Of a stretch of DNA of 64,000 nt, positions 9,066 to 17,928 are shown one piece after another. The translations under genes were made by a program, and so were the position numbers. Source of the DNA: an uncultured Paracoccaceae bacterium (GTDB lineage Bacteria; Pseudomonadota; Alphaproteobacteria; Rhodobacterales; Rhodobacteraceae); contig CANMQJ010000012.1 in the NCBI GenBank assembly GCA_947500005.1, positions 62,001 to 126,000 of the forward strand, in the 5' to 3' direction. Under the pieces are notes generated by a model. That model did not search any database. It was not told the origin of the DNA and worked only from the letters and a program-made list of their open reading frames with translations. Numbering within the stretch: the stretch's first letter is position 1; the number at the start of each line of letters is the position of its first letter.

Positions 9066-10178
9066 ATGGCGCCCAGGCGTCCCAAGGGTGCGGGCGCGTT
9101 CCCGAAACCGGTTGAAAGCCCCGCGCCGTCCCGGCCGGATCCTGATGCTCTGTATGCAGCGCTTGATCTTGGCACAAATAGCTGCCGGATGCTGATTGCC
9201 CAGCCGAAGGGCAGCGGCATCCATGTGGTGGACAGTTTCTCCAAGTCCGTGCAACTTGGCTCGGGCTTGGAAAGGACGGGACGCTTGTCCCGATCCTCGA
9301 TGTCGCGCACCATCCAGGCGCTGCGCGTCTGCCAGCAAAAAATCAAGCGAAACAAGGTACATAGGATGCGCCTTGTCGCGACGGAGGCGTGTCGGCGCGC
9401 CAAGAACGCGCGCGATTTCATCCGGCAGGTCAAGCGCGAGACGGGGCTGACACTGGAGATTATCCAGCCCGAGGAGGAGGCGCGCCTGGCGGTGATCTCC
9501 TGCGCGCCGCTGGTCTCGACCCGGACCGAGCAGTTGCTGGTCGTGGATATCGGTGGCGGCTCGACCGAGCTTGTGTGGATCGACCTTTCTTCGGTCCCGC
9601 GCCGCGACAGGCCGGCGGCGATCATGCGGTTGCATGCGGGTTTTCACCCGCCCGAAAGCCCCTTTCCGGCGGCGAAGGTGGTGGACTGGATCAGCGTGCC
9701 CCTCGGCGTCGCGACCCTGCGCGACCAGTTCTCGGATGTCGAGGACGACGCGGCAAGATTTGCGCTAATGTCCTGGTTTTTCGAGGAAAATCTGGCCGAT
9801 TTCGCACCCTACAAGGACGAACAGCTGCGCGAGGGGTTCCAGATCGTCGGCACCAGCGGCACGGTCACGACGGTCGCCGCCTCGCATCTGGGTCTCAAGC
9901 GATACGACCGGACCAAGGTGGACGGGCTGCGCATGACCTCGGACCAGATCGACAAGGTGATCCGCACCTACCTGGAGCTTGGTCCGCAGGGGCGCAGGCG
10001 CGATCCGCGCATCGGAGAGGACCGTCACGCGCTGATCATGTCGGGCGCGGCGATCCTTCAGGCGCTGCTCAGATGCTGGCCGACCGACCGGTTGTCGGTG
10101 GCGGATCGGGGGCTGCGTGAGGGGTTGCTCTATGCTCAGATGAGCGCCGATGGCGTGCTGGAAGACGGGCCGTTTTGA
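9066..10178 (+). CDS. Ppx/GppA exopolyphosphatase family protein
   Basis: A 370-aa member of the ASKHA-fold Ppx/GppA family, which hydrolyses polyphosphate or pppGpp. The phosphate-binding loop ALDLGTNSCRMLI lies near residues 29-41 and the second loop VVDIGGGSTELV further on. At this length it lacks the extra C-terminal domain of long Ppx proteins. ATG 9066 has GGAGGG 8 nt upstream; an open frame starting at 8982 extends it but has no ribosome binding site. Polyphosphate versus pppGpp cannot be decided from the sequence. Confidence 0.88.
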   Translation: MAPRRPKGAGAFPKPVESPAPSRPDPDALYAALDLGTNSCRMLIAQPKGSGIHVVDSFSKSVQLGSGLERTGRLSRSSMSRTIQALRVCQQKIKRNKVHRMRLVATEACRRAKNARDFIRQVKRETGLTLEIIQPEEEARLAVISCAPLVSTRTEQLLVVDIGGGSTELVWIDLSSVPRRDRPAAIMRLHAGFHPPESPFPAAKVVDWISVPLGVATLRDQFSDVEDDAARFALMSWFFEENLADFAPYKDEQLREGFQIVGTSGTVTTVAASHLGLKRYDRTKVDGLRMTSDQIDKVIRTYLELGPQGRRRDPRIGEDRHALIMSGAAILQALLRCWPTDRLSVADRGLREGLLYAQMSADGVLEDGPF

Positions 10179-10182
10179 GGGT

Positions 10183-10234
10183 TTTGACCGTTTTGTACGA
10201 GGGTTCAGACCCGGTTTGACCGTTTTGTACAAAA
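10183..10234. repeat. Two 16-bp direct repeats, the second ending in a 12-bp palindrome
   Basis: TTTGACCGTTTTGTAC occurs at 10183-10198 and again exactly at 10215-10230, 32 bp apart (about three helical turns). The second copy extends into the perfect palindrome TTTTGTACAAAA (10223-10234). The pair lies between two convergent genes, right after the Ppx/GppA stop, and does not look like a terminator. It could be a protein-binding site; no owner is evident. The rest of 10179-10348 holds nothing else I can support. Confidence 0.7.
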
Positions 10235-10348
10235 TGGTACCGGCCCTTTCCGGCTCGTTGACGAGGTCACCGGGTTGTCGAAGGAGTCCCGCGAATGGAC
10301 CTTGATCCTGAGGACCATGACCGGACGCTGACGTGACGGCCGCGCCTG

Positions 10349-11161
10349 TCACTTCGTCATCCGGCCACCCCTGAGCGCGGCCGGATCGGCGCAGCCCAGG
10401 ATCGCCATGCCGCGCGGCGCAAGGCCCATGCGGCGGCAGACGGCCTCGGACGCGGCGTTGCCCGGTTCGACCCCCGTCATGAAGTCGCGAAAACCGTACC
10501 GTTTTTCCATGTCGACCAGGGCATGCGCGCCGAGCAGCAGGGCGAGCTTTTGTCCCCTTCTGTCCGGGGCCGTGGCCAGCATTCCCCACCAGCACTGACC
10601 GCCGAGCGTGGGATGATCGCGATGGGCATAAGCGGCACTGGCGGCGCAGGAGACGACCCGGCCCGTCCGGTCGGTCGCCACGATGCAGACCGACCGCCCG
10701 ACCTGCCCGCGCAACGCCGCGCCGCTCGCAGGCAGAACACCGCAGTCGAGCGCCATCGCGGCCAGGGAGTCGAGCAGGTCGGGCGGGCTGTCGGCATCGA
10801 GATGGCGCATTTCCAGATCGGCGGGCAGCGGGGTGGCCTCGATCACCGCGCGGGCGGCGGCCAGCTCATCCCGGCCGCCCTCCCACTTGCGGTAGAGCAT
10901 CGGCGCAAGTCCCTGACCGCGCAGGGTTTCCGCAAGCGAGCCCGCCTCGGTCTCGGGTACGGCGCCGTAGTTGGAGTTGCCCTGGAGACGGACCAGCGCG
11001 GCGAGCTGGTCGAGATCGCCGTCGGCGGGGCGGGCGAGCCCGACGGTGCGGCCATAATAGGTATATCGCGGATCGCCCTTGAGGATCGTCGCAAGCGCCT
11101 GGCCGCGGCGCAGCACCGCGCGCTGATCGTCAGTGCCGAAATTTTCGTCCGTTCCAGTCAT
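10349..11161 (-). CDS. GNAT-family N-acetyltransferase
   Basis: A 270-aa protein with the GNAT fold in its C-terminal half: the acetyl-CoA loop is seen as LATAPDRRGQKLALLLG, followed by a short helix and the motif B region GFRDFMTGVEPGNAASEAVC. The N-terminal half resembles a degenerate second GNAT domain. A G-rich run precedes the ATG at 11159-11161. The open frame continues far upstream but overlaps the divergent phosphatase gene and was not used. The acyl acceptor is unknown. Confidence 0.75.
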   Translation of the reverse strand: MTGTDENFGTDDQRAVLRRGQALATILKGDPRYTYYGRTVGLARPADGDLDQLAALVRLQGNSNYGAVPETEAGSLAETLRGQGLAPMLYRKWEGGRDELAAARAVIEATPLPADLEMRHLDADSPPDLLDSLAAMALDCGVLPASGAALRGQVGRSVCIVATDRTGRVVSCAASAAYAHRDHPTLGGQCWWGMLATAPDRRGQKLALLLGAHALVDMEKRYGFRDFMTGVEPGNAASEAVCRRMGLAPRGMAILGCADPAALRGGRMTK

Positions 11162-11251
11162 GTCGCACCCCCCCCTGTTCGGGAGAAGATAGCATGTCAT
11201 GGGACATGCGTCCCGCTCGACAGGCCTGGCCCCTGCCCTAGCTTTCGCTGC

Positions 11252-11794
11252 ATGAGATATCTTGTCATGCTTTGCCTTGTGCTGTTTGCCGCCACCGCCG
11301 CCGTCGCCCAGGACTGGGAGGCGCTGGAGGAGCCCGGCGCCTTTGCCATCATGCGCCATGCGCTGGCGCCGGGAACGGGCGATCCGGCGGAGTTCGAGAT
11401 CGGGCGCTGCGAAACGCAGCGCAACCTGGACGACCGGGGGCGGCGCCAGGCGCACGAGATCGGGGCCGCGTTCCGGGAGCGGGGCATTTCCTTTGACGCG
11501 GTGTGGACCAGCGAATGGTGCCGCTGCGCGGAGACGGCGGAATTGCTGGGCCTGGGAGAGGTCGAAAAGGTTCCCGCGCTCAACTCCTTTTTCGGCAACC
11601 GGTCGCAAGGGCCGGAGCAGACGCGGCGGACACTGGAACTGATCGAGGCGCGCGGGGGGCGACCGATGCTGGTGACGCACCAGGTCAACATCACCGCGCT
11701 CACGGGGGATTTCCCGCGCTCGGGCGAGGTCTTTGTCGTGCGGCGCGCGGGCGACCGGCTTGACGTGATCGGCAAAATCCTCATATCGCCGTAA
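11252..11794 (+). CDS. Exported histidine phosphatase-superfamily protein
   Basis: A 180-aa protein with a clear Sec signal peptide (residues 1-20, ending AAVAQ). The catalytic RH motif is IMRHALAPG with His36, the first conserved Arg/Glu region is [12 protein letters not shown], and the second active-site His lies in LVTHQVNI. It is therefore a small branch-1 histidine phosphatase acting in the periplasm. The substrate is unknown. It precedes rlmE by 50 bp. Confidence 0.82.
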   Translation: MRYLVMLCLVLFAATAAVAQDWEALEEPGAFAIMRHALAPGTGDPAEFEIGRCETQRNLDDRGRRQAHEIGAAFRERGISFDAVWTSEWCRCAETAELLGLGEVEKVPALNSFFGNRSQGPEQTRRTLELIEARGGRPMLVTHQVNITALTGDFPRSGEVFVVRRAGDRLDVIGKILISP

Positions 11795-11844
11795 CCTTGC
11801 CCGCGCTGCGCGGGGGCGGTATCCAGAAGAAAAGGGGATTGGTC

Positions 11845-12546
11845 ATGGCCAAGAACACGTCCGGGCGCGGGCAGCGCGACCTGAAGGTCAAGGTCAAGAC
11901 CGCGCGGGGGCGCAAGCTGAGCTCGACCCGCTGGCTGGAGCGGCAGCTGAACGATCCTTACGTCAAGCGCGCGCAGGCCGAGGGCTATCGCGGGCGGGCG
12001 GCGTTCAAGATCCTGGAACTTGACGACAAGTACCGCTTTCTCGTGCCCGGTGCGCGGGTGGTCGACCTGGGCTGCGCGCCCGGCGGCTGGTTGCAGGTGG
12101 CGGTCCAGCGGGTGAACGCGCTGGGCGAGAAGCAGGGCAAGCGCGTGGGCACGGTTCTGGGCGTGGACCTGCAGGAGGTGGAGCCGGTTGCGGGGGCCGA
12201 GGTGCATCAGCTCGACTTCATGGAGGACGACGCCGACGAGACGGTGAAGGGCTGGCTGGGCGGGCGCGCCGACGTGGTGATGTCGGACATGGCCGCGGCC
12301 TCGTCGGGGCACAAGCAGACCGATCACCTGCGGATCATCGCGCTGTGCGAGACGGCGGCGCAATTCGCCTTCGACGTGCTGGCGCCGGGCGGCACCTTCG
12401 TGGCCAAGGTGCTGGCGGGCGGTGCCGAGGGCGATCTGCAGAAACTCCTCAAGCAGAAATTCGAGAAGGTGGTGAACGTGAAGCCGCCTGCCTCGCGTTC
12501 GGACAGTTCCGAGAAATTCGTGGTGGCGACGGGGTTCCGGGGCTAA
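11845..12546 (+). CDS. rlmE: 23S rRNA (uridine-2'-O-)-methyltransferase RlmE
   Basis: A 233-aa RrmJ/RlmE enzyme that methylates the ribose of U2552 (E. coli numbering) in 23S rRNA using SAM. Motif I is [15 protein letters not shown]; the catalytic Asp lies in VVMSDMAA and a catalytic Lys in FVAKVLAGG. The N-terminal extension is basic and Arg/Lys-rich ([19 protein letters not shown]), longer than the E. coli protein and usual for alphaproteobacteria. ATG 11845 has GGGGATTGGTC upstream. Confidence 0.95.
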   Translation: MAKNTSGRGQRDLKVKVKTARGRKLSSTRWLERQLNDPYVKRAQAEGYRGRAAFKILELDDKYRFLVPGARVVDLGCAPGGWLQVAVQRVNALGEKQGKRVGTVLGVDLQEVEPVAGAEVHQLDFMEDDADETVKGWLGGRADVVMSDMAAASSGHKQTDHLRIIALCETAAQFAFDVLAPGGTFVAKVLAGGAEGDLQKLLKQKFEKVVNVKPPASRSDSSEKFVVATGFRG

Positions 12547-12737
12547 TCGCGCGGCGCCTGCGGGAGCCTTTGCGGACGGAAGGAGACCAGCGCCTGCGAT
12601 TGCAGCAGCATCGCGGTTGCCCGGCTGAGACCGGGCCGCCATTTCGTCACGTCATGCACCCGTTCAGCGGCATGCTGCTGGGCGAGCAGGCGAAACAGGC
12701 GGGCGTGGCGGGTCGTCGGGTCGGGTTGGTGCCTCAT
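12543..12737 (-). CDS. Small hypothetical protein (64 aa)
   Basis: A short basic frame starting [20 protein letters not shown], with GGAGAGG 4 nt before ATG 12735-12737. It converges on rlmE and overlaps its stop by 4 bp. I do not recognise a family, and its His/Arg/Gln-rich composition could be chance in such GC-rich DNA. The ribosome binding site is the main argument that it is real. The remainder of 12738-12826 shows no other feature. Confidence 0.35.
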   Translation of the reverse strand: MRHQPDPTTRHARLFRLLAQQHAAERVHDVTKWRPGLSRATAMLLQSQALVSFRPQRLPQAPRD

Positions 12738-12826
12738 GACCTCTCCGGGGCAGCGGAACAAGAGATCGCCGGAGCATGTTCGACGAACCCGGAGAAATTG
12801 AGGCGGAACCGGGGCGGGGATGCGCC

Positions 12827-13810
12827 TCAGGTCTCTGCCCCGTGTTCGCGTTTGATCGCCTCGTAGATCTTGATCGGTTCGAGGCCGATCAACTCGCTGA
12901 TCTCGCGCGCCACGGTGATCGCCTCCTGCACCTTCTTGGCGATGGTCAAGGGTGCCTGAACCTTGCCGGAATAGAGCGCCATGACGAAATACTGCTCGCA
13001 GGTTTCGTCCTCCAGCAAATCGCAGAGCCGTTGCAGGATCGGGTGGTTCCCGGCGGGTCGTGCGGCGGCTTCTTGGGCGGGTTGCTCGGCCTCGAAGAAG
13101 CGATCGGTTCCCAACAGCGGCTCGGACGCGCCGCCATAGGGCGATTTGCGGATCATGTAGCCGACGATCGAACAGCGGGCCATGATCGACATCTCCATCG
13201 AGCAGCCGGATTGGCGCAGCGCCGCGGAGAAGGCATTGAGCCCGTCGGTCACCTGATCCGCGGCGCTGCCCTCGGTCAGGCGGTTCAGCCCTCCGGCGTA
13301 GAAGCCGCGATCGATGCCGGTGCGCGCGATGAAAGCGTGCACGAAAGGCATCTCGCTGGATGAGGCGCCGTCGAGCTCATAGGCGATGACGTCGGCGGTT
13401 GCACCGTATTGACGGCAGACCGCATCGTAGAACCGCGCCGCGCATATCATCAGCGACCCGTTGAGCGAGGGGCTTTTGGGTTGATTGCCCAGCAGCGCGA
13501 TCAGGTTGTCGTTCCCGAAGCCGGCGCGGTCCGCGGCCTCGAGCAGCCCCAGCGACTGCTTGGCGGTCTCGTTCCCCGCGGCGGCGGCCTTGTACCAGCA
13601 ATCGGCGGCGACATCGAAATCATAGGGCGAAACCGCGCCCATCCCCCACAGGACCGACAGGTTGTAGGTGGCGGATGCATGGCCGGCCTGCATCGCCTCG
13701 GAAAAGCACTGGCTGGCTTCGGCCATTTCGCCGGCTTTGAGGTGGCGCAGCCCCTTGCGATAGGCCTGGTCCGCGGGATCCTTCTTTCCAAACAGGGAGA
13801 TGACCGCCAT
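12827..13810 (-). CDS. Sel1/TPR-like repeat protein
   Basis: A 327-aa soluble protein. Residues 10-95 form two to three Sel1-like helical repeats (GLRHLKAGEMAEASQCFSEA, then AADCWYKAAAAGNETAKQSL). The rest is helical and not recognisable; it contains a hydrophobic patch around ICAARFYDAVCRQ but no membrane segment or signal. The start at 13808-13810 has AAAGGG upstream. Such repeats usually mediate protein contacts. No partner is suggested by the neighbours, and the function is unknown. Confidence 0.7.
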   Translation of the reverse strand: MAVISLFGKKDPADQAYRKGLRHLKAGEMAEASQCFSEAMQAGHASATYNLSVLWGMGAVSPYDFDVAADCWYKAAAAGNETAKQSLGLLEAADRAGFGNDNLIALLGNQPKSPSLNGSLMICAARFYDAVCRQYGATADVIAYELDGASSSEMPFVHAFIARTGIDRGFYAGGLNRLTEGSAADQVTDGLNAFSAALRQSGCSMEMSIMARCSIVGYMIRKSPYGGASEPLLGTDRFFEAEQPAQEAAARPAGNHPILQRLCDLLEDETCEQYFVMALYSGKVQAPLTIAKKVQEAITVAREISELIGLEPIKIYEAIKREHGAET

Positions 13811-13937
13811 GAAGTACCCTTTCGAAAGACTTGAAAACACGTTCTTTCGCGGTACGCGGACGAGGTGGCCCAACTGTGGCGGGGTTGGGGCGGTTTTGCG
13901 ATACCGGCTTTCCCGGCGTCCTGTCCCGGAGCGCGGG

Positions 13938-15851
13938 TCAGGGGCGCAGACGGGTGGCGAGCCCGGCCAGCCCGGGGTGATCGGGGATGCGGGCGAGCCC
14001 CTCGCGCAGGGTGCGTCGGGCGGCGTCTGGTCCCTCGACGATCTCTGTGAGCTGGACGAGCATGGGCCAGGCTTCGGCCCGCTGGGGATCGAGGGTGACG
14101 ACCTCGCGGAAGGCGCGCTGCGCGGCCTCGGCGTTGCGCATGGTCAGCGCCATGCCGCCGAGCACGAAATGGGTTTCGGGGAAATCGAGACGGTTCGACA
14201 GGCTGCGCTGCCATTCGGTCATGGCCTGCCGGACGATGGCGGCCTGGCTGGGCCCGAGCGCGTCGGGCGGGATCGTCAGCGCCGTCCTGGCGGCGGATTG
14301 CCGGACCGAGCGCATCGGGTCCTGCAGCAACGGCATGAGCCGCGCGATGCGGTCCGGGACAGGGGCCGCCGGTTGCAGCGCGGCGGCCTGCATGCGCACC
14401 AGCGGATCGGGATCGGAGAGCAGGTCGGCCGTCGCCTCGGCCAGCGCCGGATCCGCCACGGGTTCAAGCAGGAACAGCGCGGTGGCCCGCACGATGCCGG
14501 GTTGGCCGGGATCGGCGGCCAGGGCGCGCAGATCGGTCGAGGCCAGTTGCGGATCGGTGCGCCCGGCGGCGAGCACCTGGCCGAAATGCGGGCCACGGTT
14601 CTGGCTGTCGGGGAACCACTCGGCGATGCGGGCGGCGGCCCAGTCCGGGCTTTGATCGGCGTGGCAATCGGTGCAGGCGTCGGGGCTGCCGGTCTCGGCC
14701 GCAAGGTCGGGGCGCGGGATGCGGAAGGAATGATCGCGCCGTCCGTCGATGCCCATGTAGGTGCGTTCGATCATGTGGCAGGCGCGGCATTGCGCGCCGT
14801 CGCTGCCGGGCGGGTGGTTGTGATGGTCGGGCGTGTCGTATTCCTTGAGCGCAAGCGTCGGGAAATCGGGATTGCCGGCCTCGGAGTGACACTGGGTGCA
14901 GATGGCGTTGCCGGTTGCCTTGAGGTCGGGGCTGTGCGGCTCGTGGCAGTTCATGCAGCCGACGCCCTGGGCATACATCTTCGATTGCAGGAAGGAGCCG
15001 TAGACATAGACCTCGTCGAGGATCTGCCCGTCGGCATGGTACTGTCCCGGGCGCAGCAGGGCGAGCGTATAGGCGTCGTGGAAGGGCGTGCCGGGGACGG
15101 GGTTGCCGTCGAGGATCGCCTCGCGCCGGGAATGGCAGCCCGCGCATTGCTGGATTTCGGCCTCGGTGTCGCCCTTGCCCCAGGACATGGTGAAGCCGTA
15201 TGCGTCGAGCCCCTCGGCCGGGGCCTTGCCGGTGGTCCATTCGACATGGGCCGCACCGGGGCCGTGGCAGGCCTCGCAGCCGACGCCGATCTCGACCTGG
15301 GTGGAGCGGTAGCGGCGGGTCTGCAAACCGTAGTTCTTTTCATACCCCGTCGCGTGGCATTCGGCGCAGCGGGCGTTCCAGTTCTTGTAGGGGCCGGTCC
15401 AGTGGAGGCCATCGTCGGGCGGCAGGTGCTGGTCGGGATAGAGGTGATACCATTCCTGCCTTTCGACATCCCAGGTGACGTCGAAGCTTTGCAGCCGACC
15501 CGGCTCGGTCTCGAACAGGTATTGCTGGAGGGGGGCGATGCCCACGACGGAGTGCAGCGGATAGGTGGTGGTGATTCCATCGTTCTCGGTCACGCGGGCG
15601 GAGACTTCGCCGCCCTCGCGGGAGAAGATCACCTCCATCCCGTCATGGGCAAAGCTGGTGCCGTCGAAATCGCCCAGCATCGTGTCGGTGCCGGGCTCCG
15701 TCCAGGCGAGGGCATGATGGGAGCGCGACCAGGCGGCGGCTTCCTCCTCGTGGCAGGCGGTGCAGGCCTCGGAGCCGATGTAGTCGGGAACCTGGGCCGG
15801 GAGGGCGGTTGCCAAGAGCGGGAGAAGGAGCGCAAGGGCGCGTGTCATCAT
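13938..15851 (-). CDS. Octaheme c-type cytochrome with HEAT and TPR segments
   Basis: A 637-aa exported protein. After a signal peptide (residues 1-20) it has eight CxxCH heme-binding motifs in order: CTACH, CAECH, CEACH, CAGCH, CMNCH, CTQCH, CRACH, CTDCH, all within about the first 400 residues. This is followed by HEAT-like repeats (ADPGQPGIVRATALFLLEPV and two further) and a C-terminal TPR-like pair. It fits multiheme cytochromes of the c554/paired-CxxCH type joined to an interaction scaffold. The electron donor and acceptor are unknown and no oxidoreductase subunit lies beside it. The start is one of two adjacent ATGs (15846-15851), without a strong ribosome binding site. Confidence 0.88.
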   Translation of the reverse strand: MMTRALALLLPLLATALPAQVPDYIGSEACTACHEEEAAAWSRSHHALAWTEPGTDTMLGDFDGTSFAHDGMEVIFSREGGEVSARVTENDGITTTYPLHSVVGIAPLQQYLFETEPGRLQSFDVTWDVERQEWYHLYPDQHLPPDDGLHWTGPYKNWNARCAECHATGYEKNYGLQTRRYRSTQVEIGVGCEACHGPGAAHVEWTTGKAPAEGLDAYGFTMSWGKGDTEAEIQQCAGCHSRREAILDGNPVPGTPFHDAYTLALLRPGQYHADGQILDEVYVYGSFLQSKMYAQGVGCMNCHEPHSPDLKATGNAICTQCHSEAGNPDFPTLALKEYDTPDHHNHPPGSDGAQCRACHMIERTYMGIDGRRDHSFRIPRPDLAAETGSPDACTDCHADQSPDWAAARIAEWFPDSQNRGPHFGQVLAAGRTDPQLASTDLRALAADPGQPGIVRATALFLLEPVADPALAEATADLLSDPDPLVRMQAAALQPAAPVPDRIARLMPLLQDPMRSVRQSAARTALTIPPDALGPSQAAIVRQAMTEWQRSLSNRLDFPETHFVLGGMALTMRNAEAAQRAFREVVTLDPQRAEAWPMLVQLTEIVEGPDAARRTLREGLARIPDHPGLAGLATRLRP

Positions 15852-15855
15852 GTGT

Positions 15856-16722
15856 CTAGCCGTCCACGGGTTGGGGTGCGCGCACACCCAGATCCATGAG
15901 CGCGCCGTTATACTCGGCGCCCAGGATCAGGATCACCGCGTAGGAATAGAGGAAGATCAGCCCGGCCATCGCCCCTGCAAGACCGGCATAGGTGGCCGAA
16001 TAGCTTGCGAACTGGCTGATATAGAAGGAGAACACCCAGCCGCCCGCGGCCCAGAGCGCAAGCGTCAAGACGACGCCCGGCAGGATCTGCATCAGCGAGT
16101 GGCGCCGCGTGGGCAAGAGAAGATGCGCGCCGAAGACCAGCCCGACGGGCATCAGAACGGCAAAGATCCATTGCAGGCGTTCGATCGAGATCCAGTCGGG
16201 TTTTTCCCCCGGCAGCCGCTCGGTCACCAGTTGGGAGTAGAAGGGCAGCACCAGTTCGACCGCAGCGGCGAAGAGCAGCGCGGCCCCGCCGCCCAGAACC
16301 AGCCCGATGCACAAAAGCCGCGATTTCCAGAAGGGCATGTCGTCCTGGTCGTGATAGGCCTGCGTGATCGCCACGCGGACCGCATCGACCCCGTTGGAGG
16401 CGAAATAGATCGCCAGCAGGCCGCCCAGGGTGATCGTGCCGGTCCCGGGGCCGTCGACCACGGCGTCGAGTTCGCGCAGGATGGGCCTTGCGACCTCTTC
16501 GGGCCAGGCGCCGAACACCAGGCCGATCACGTCGTCCGTGAGGTATTCCTGAGACACCAGGCCGGCCAGAGCCACGGTGAACAGGATGAACGGAAAGAGC
16601 GCCAGCATCAGCGACATGGCCACGTGGCTGGCCATCACGAAGCCCTGCTTGGACGAGAAGCGCTTGGCCGCGATGAGCAGCGCCTCGACATGGCGGGGAA
16701 GGGATGGATTCGACCGCGGCAT
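15856..16722 (-). CDS. YihY/BrkB-family inner-membrane protein
   Basis: A 288-aa membrane protein with about six hydrophobic segments and the YihY/BrkB signature (SLMLALFPFILFTVALAGLV near the N-terminus, then GGLLAIYFASNGVDAVR). The family was once thought to be RNase BN; its true function is not settled. Its stop lies 5 bp from the cytochrome start on the same strand, so the two may be co-transcribed. A TTG six bases upstream of the ATG at 16720-16722 is an alternative start. Confidence 0.85.
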   Translation of the reverse strand: MPRSNPSLPRHVEALLIAAKRFSSKQGFVMASHVAMSLMLALFPFILFTVALAGLVSQEYLTDDVIGLVFGAWPEEVARPILRELDAVVDGPGTGTITLGGLLAIYFASNGVDAVRVAITQAYHDQDDMPFWKSRLLCIGLVLGGGAALLFAAAVELVLPFYSQLVTERLPGEKPDWISIERLQWIFAVLMPVGLVFGAHLLLPTRRHSLMQILPGVVLTLALWAAGGWVFSFYISQFASYSATYAGLAGAMAGLIFLYSYAVILILGAEYNGALMDLGVRAPQPVDG

Positions 16723-16839
16723 GGTCAAAGACTAGACCGCGACGGGACGGGAACAAAGCCCCGTGGCGTGAGGCGTTGCATATCGCCCCCTGCCCGGTGC
16801 AGCATTGTTGCGCATGTGCAGCGAAGGACCCGCGCCCGA

Positions 16840-17928
16840 ATGGACAAGACCCCCTCTTCCGAGACCGCCCCCCTGCCCGGCCGGATCCGCCCGAGCCTGG
16901 CCGCCACCCGCGACGTGGCGCTGATCGGGGCGGTGGCGATCTGGGGGCTGTGGGCCGGGGCGGCCTTTCTTGTTCCGCTGGTGGTGGCGCTGTTGCTGTT
17001 CGTGCTGATCATCGCGATGGCCGACCGGTTCCGGGAACTGGTGGCGATGCCCGCCTGGCTGGCGAGCCTGCTGGCGGCGGTGGTGGTGCTGGCGGGGCTG
17101 TCGCTGGTGATCTACATCCTGGCCAGCCAGGCCACGGCCTTCCTGCGCGCGACGGCCGGCTACGAGAGCGAGATCGATGCCGCGCTGGGCCGGCTGGCGG
17201 GGCTGGTGGGCACGGAACTTGCGACCTTTCTGCATGACACGCTGGTGGGGATCGACATGTCGCGGCTGGCGCGCAGCACCTTTGGCGGGGTGACGGTGAT
17301 GCTGAACTCGTTCCTGCTGATCGTGCTCTACATCGCGTTCCTGCTGGCCGAGCGGCTGGCCTTTCGCCACAAGATCGCCAAGGCGGCGGCCAGCCCGCTG
17401 CTGGGGGCCGAGCTGACGGTGATGATGGACACGATCTCGACCAGCCTGCAGCGCTATGTCGGCGTCAAGAGCTTTGTCAGCGCGGTGACGGCGGCGATCA
17501 GCTATGGCGTGTTCCGGGCGCTGGGGCTGGAATTTCCCGAGACCTGGGCGGTGCTGACCTTCGCGCTGAACTTCATCCCGTCGATCGGGTCGATCATCGC
17601 GGTGATCTTTCCCGCGATCGTGGCGCTGTTGCAGTTCGATACGCTGACGCCCTTCGTCATCATCGTTCTGGGCTGCGGGACGATCCAGTTCATGATGGGC
17701 AATTTCCTGGATCCCGCCCTGCTGGGACGGTCGCTGAACATGTCGACCTTCATGGTGATGGTGGCGCTGACCTTCTGGTCGACGGTCTGGGGGCTGATCG
17801 GGGCGTTCCTGAGCGTGCCGGTGACGGTCTGCATCCTGATCGTGATGAGTCACGTGCCCGGCCTGCGGCCGGTGGCGATCCTGATGAGCCAGGACGGGCG
17901 GCTGGGGTCGGGTGTGCCCGCGGAATGA
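16840..17928 (+). CDS. AI-2E family transporter (PerM-like permease)
   Basis: A 362-aa integral membrane protein of the AI-2 exporter/PerM superfamily. The family pattern is visible: paired N-terminal helices (residues 25-60), a third near 70-90, a long amphipathic stretch, then four to five helices containing ALNFIPSIGSIIAVIFPAIV and GNFLDPALLGRSLNMST, both typical of the family. It is 117 bp from the divergent BrkB gene and overlaps the next gene by 4 bp (ATGA), implying co-translation with the deacetylase-like protein. The substrate is unknown; autoinducer export is only a family name here. Confidence 0.87.
   Translation: MDKTPSSETAPLPGRIRPSLAATRDVALIGAVAIWGLWAGAAFLVPLVVALLLFVLIIAMADRFRELVAMPAWLASLLAAVVVLAGLSLVIYILASQATAFLRATAGYESEIDAALGRLAGLVGTELATFLHDTLVGIDMSRLARSTFGGVTVMLNSFLLIVLYIAFLLAERLAFRHKIAKAAASPLLGAELTVMMDTISTSLQRYVGVKSFVSAVTAAISYGVFRALGLEFPETWAVLTFALNFIPSIGSIIAVIFPAIVALLQFDTLTPFVIIVLGCGTIQFMMGNFLDPALLGRSLNMSTFMVMVALTFWSTVWGLIGAFLSVPVTVCILIVMSHVPGLRPVAILMSQDGRLGSGVPAE

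Noticed and set aside
13800..15899. Long plus-strand frame opposite the octaheme cytochrome
   Set aside because: The minus strand encodes eight heme motifs, HEAT and TPR repeats; the opposite frame has low-complexity Gly/Val/Arg composition only.
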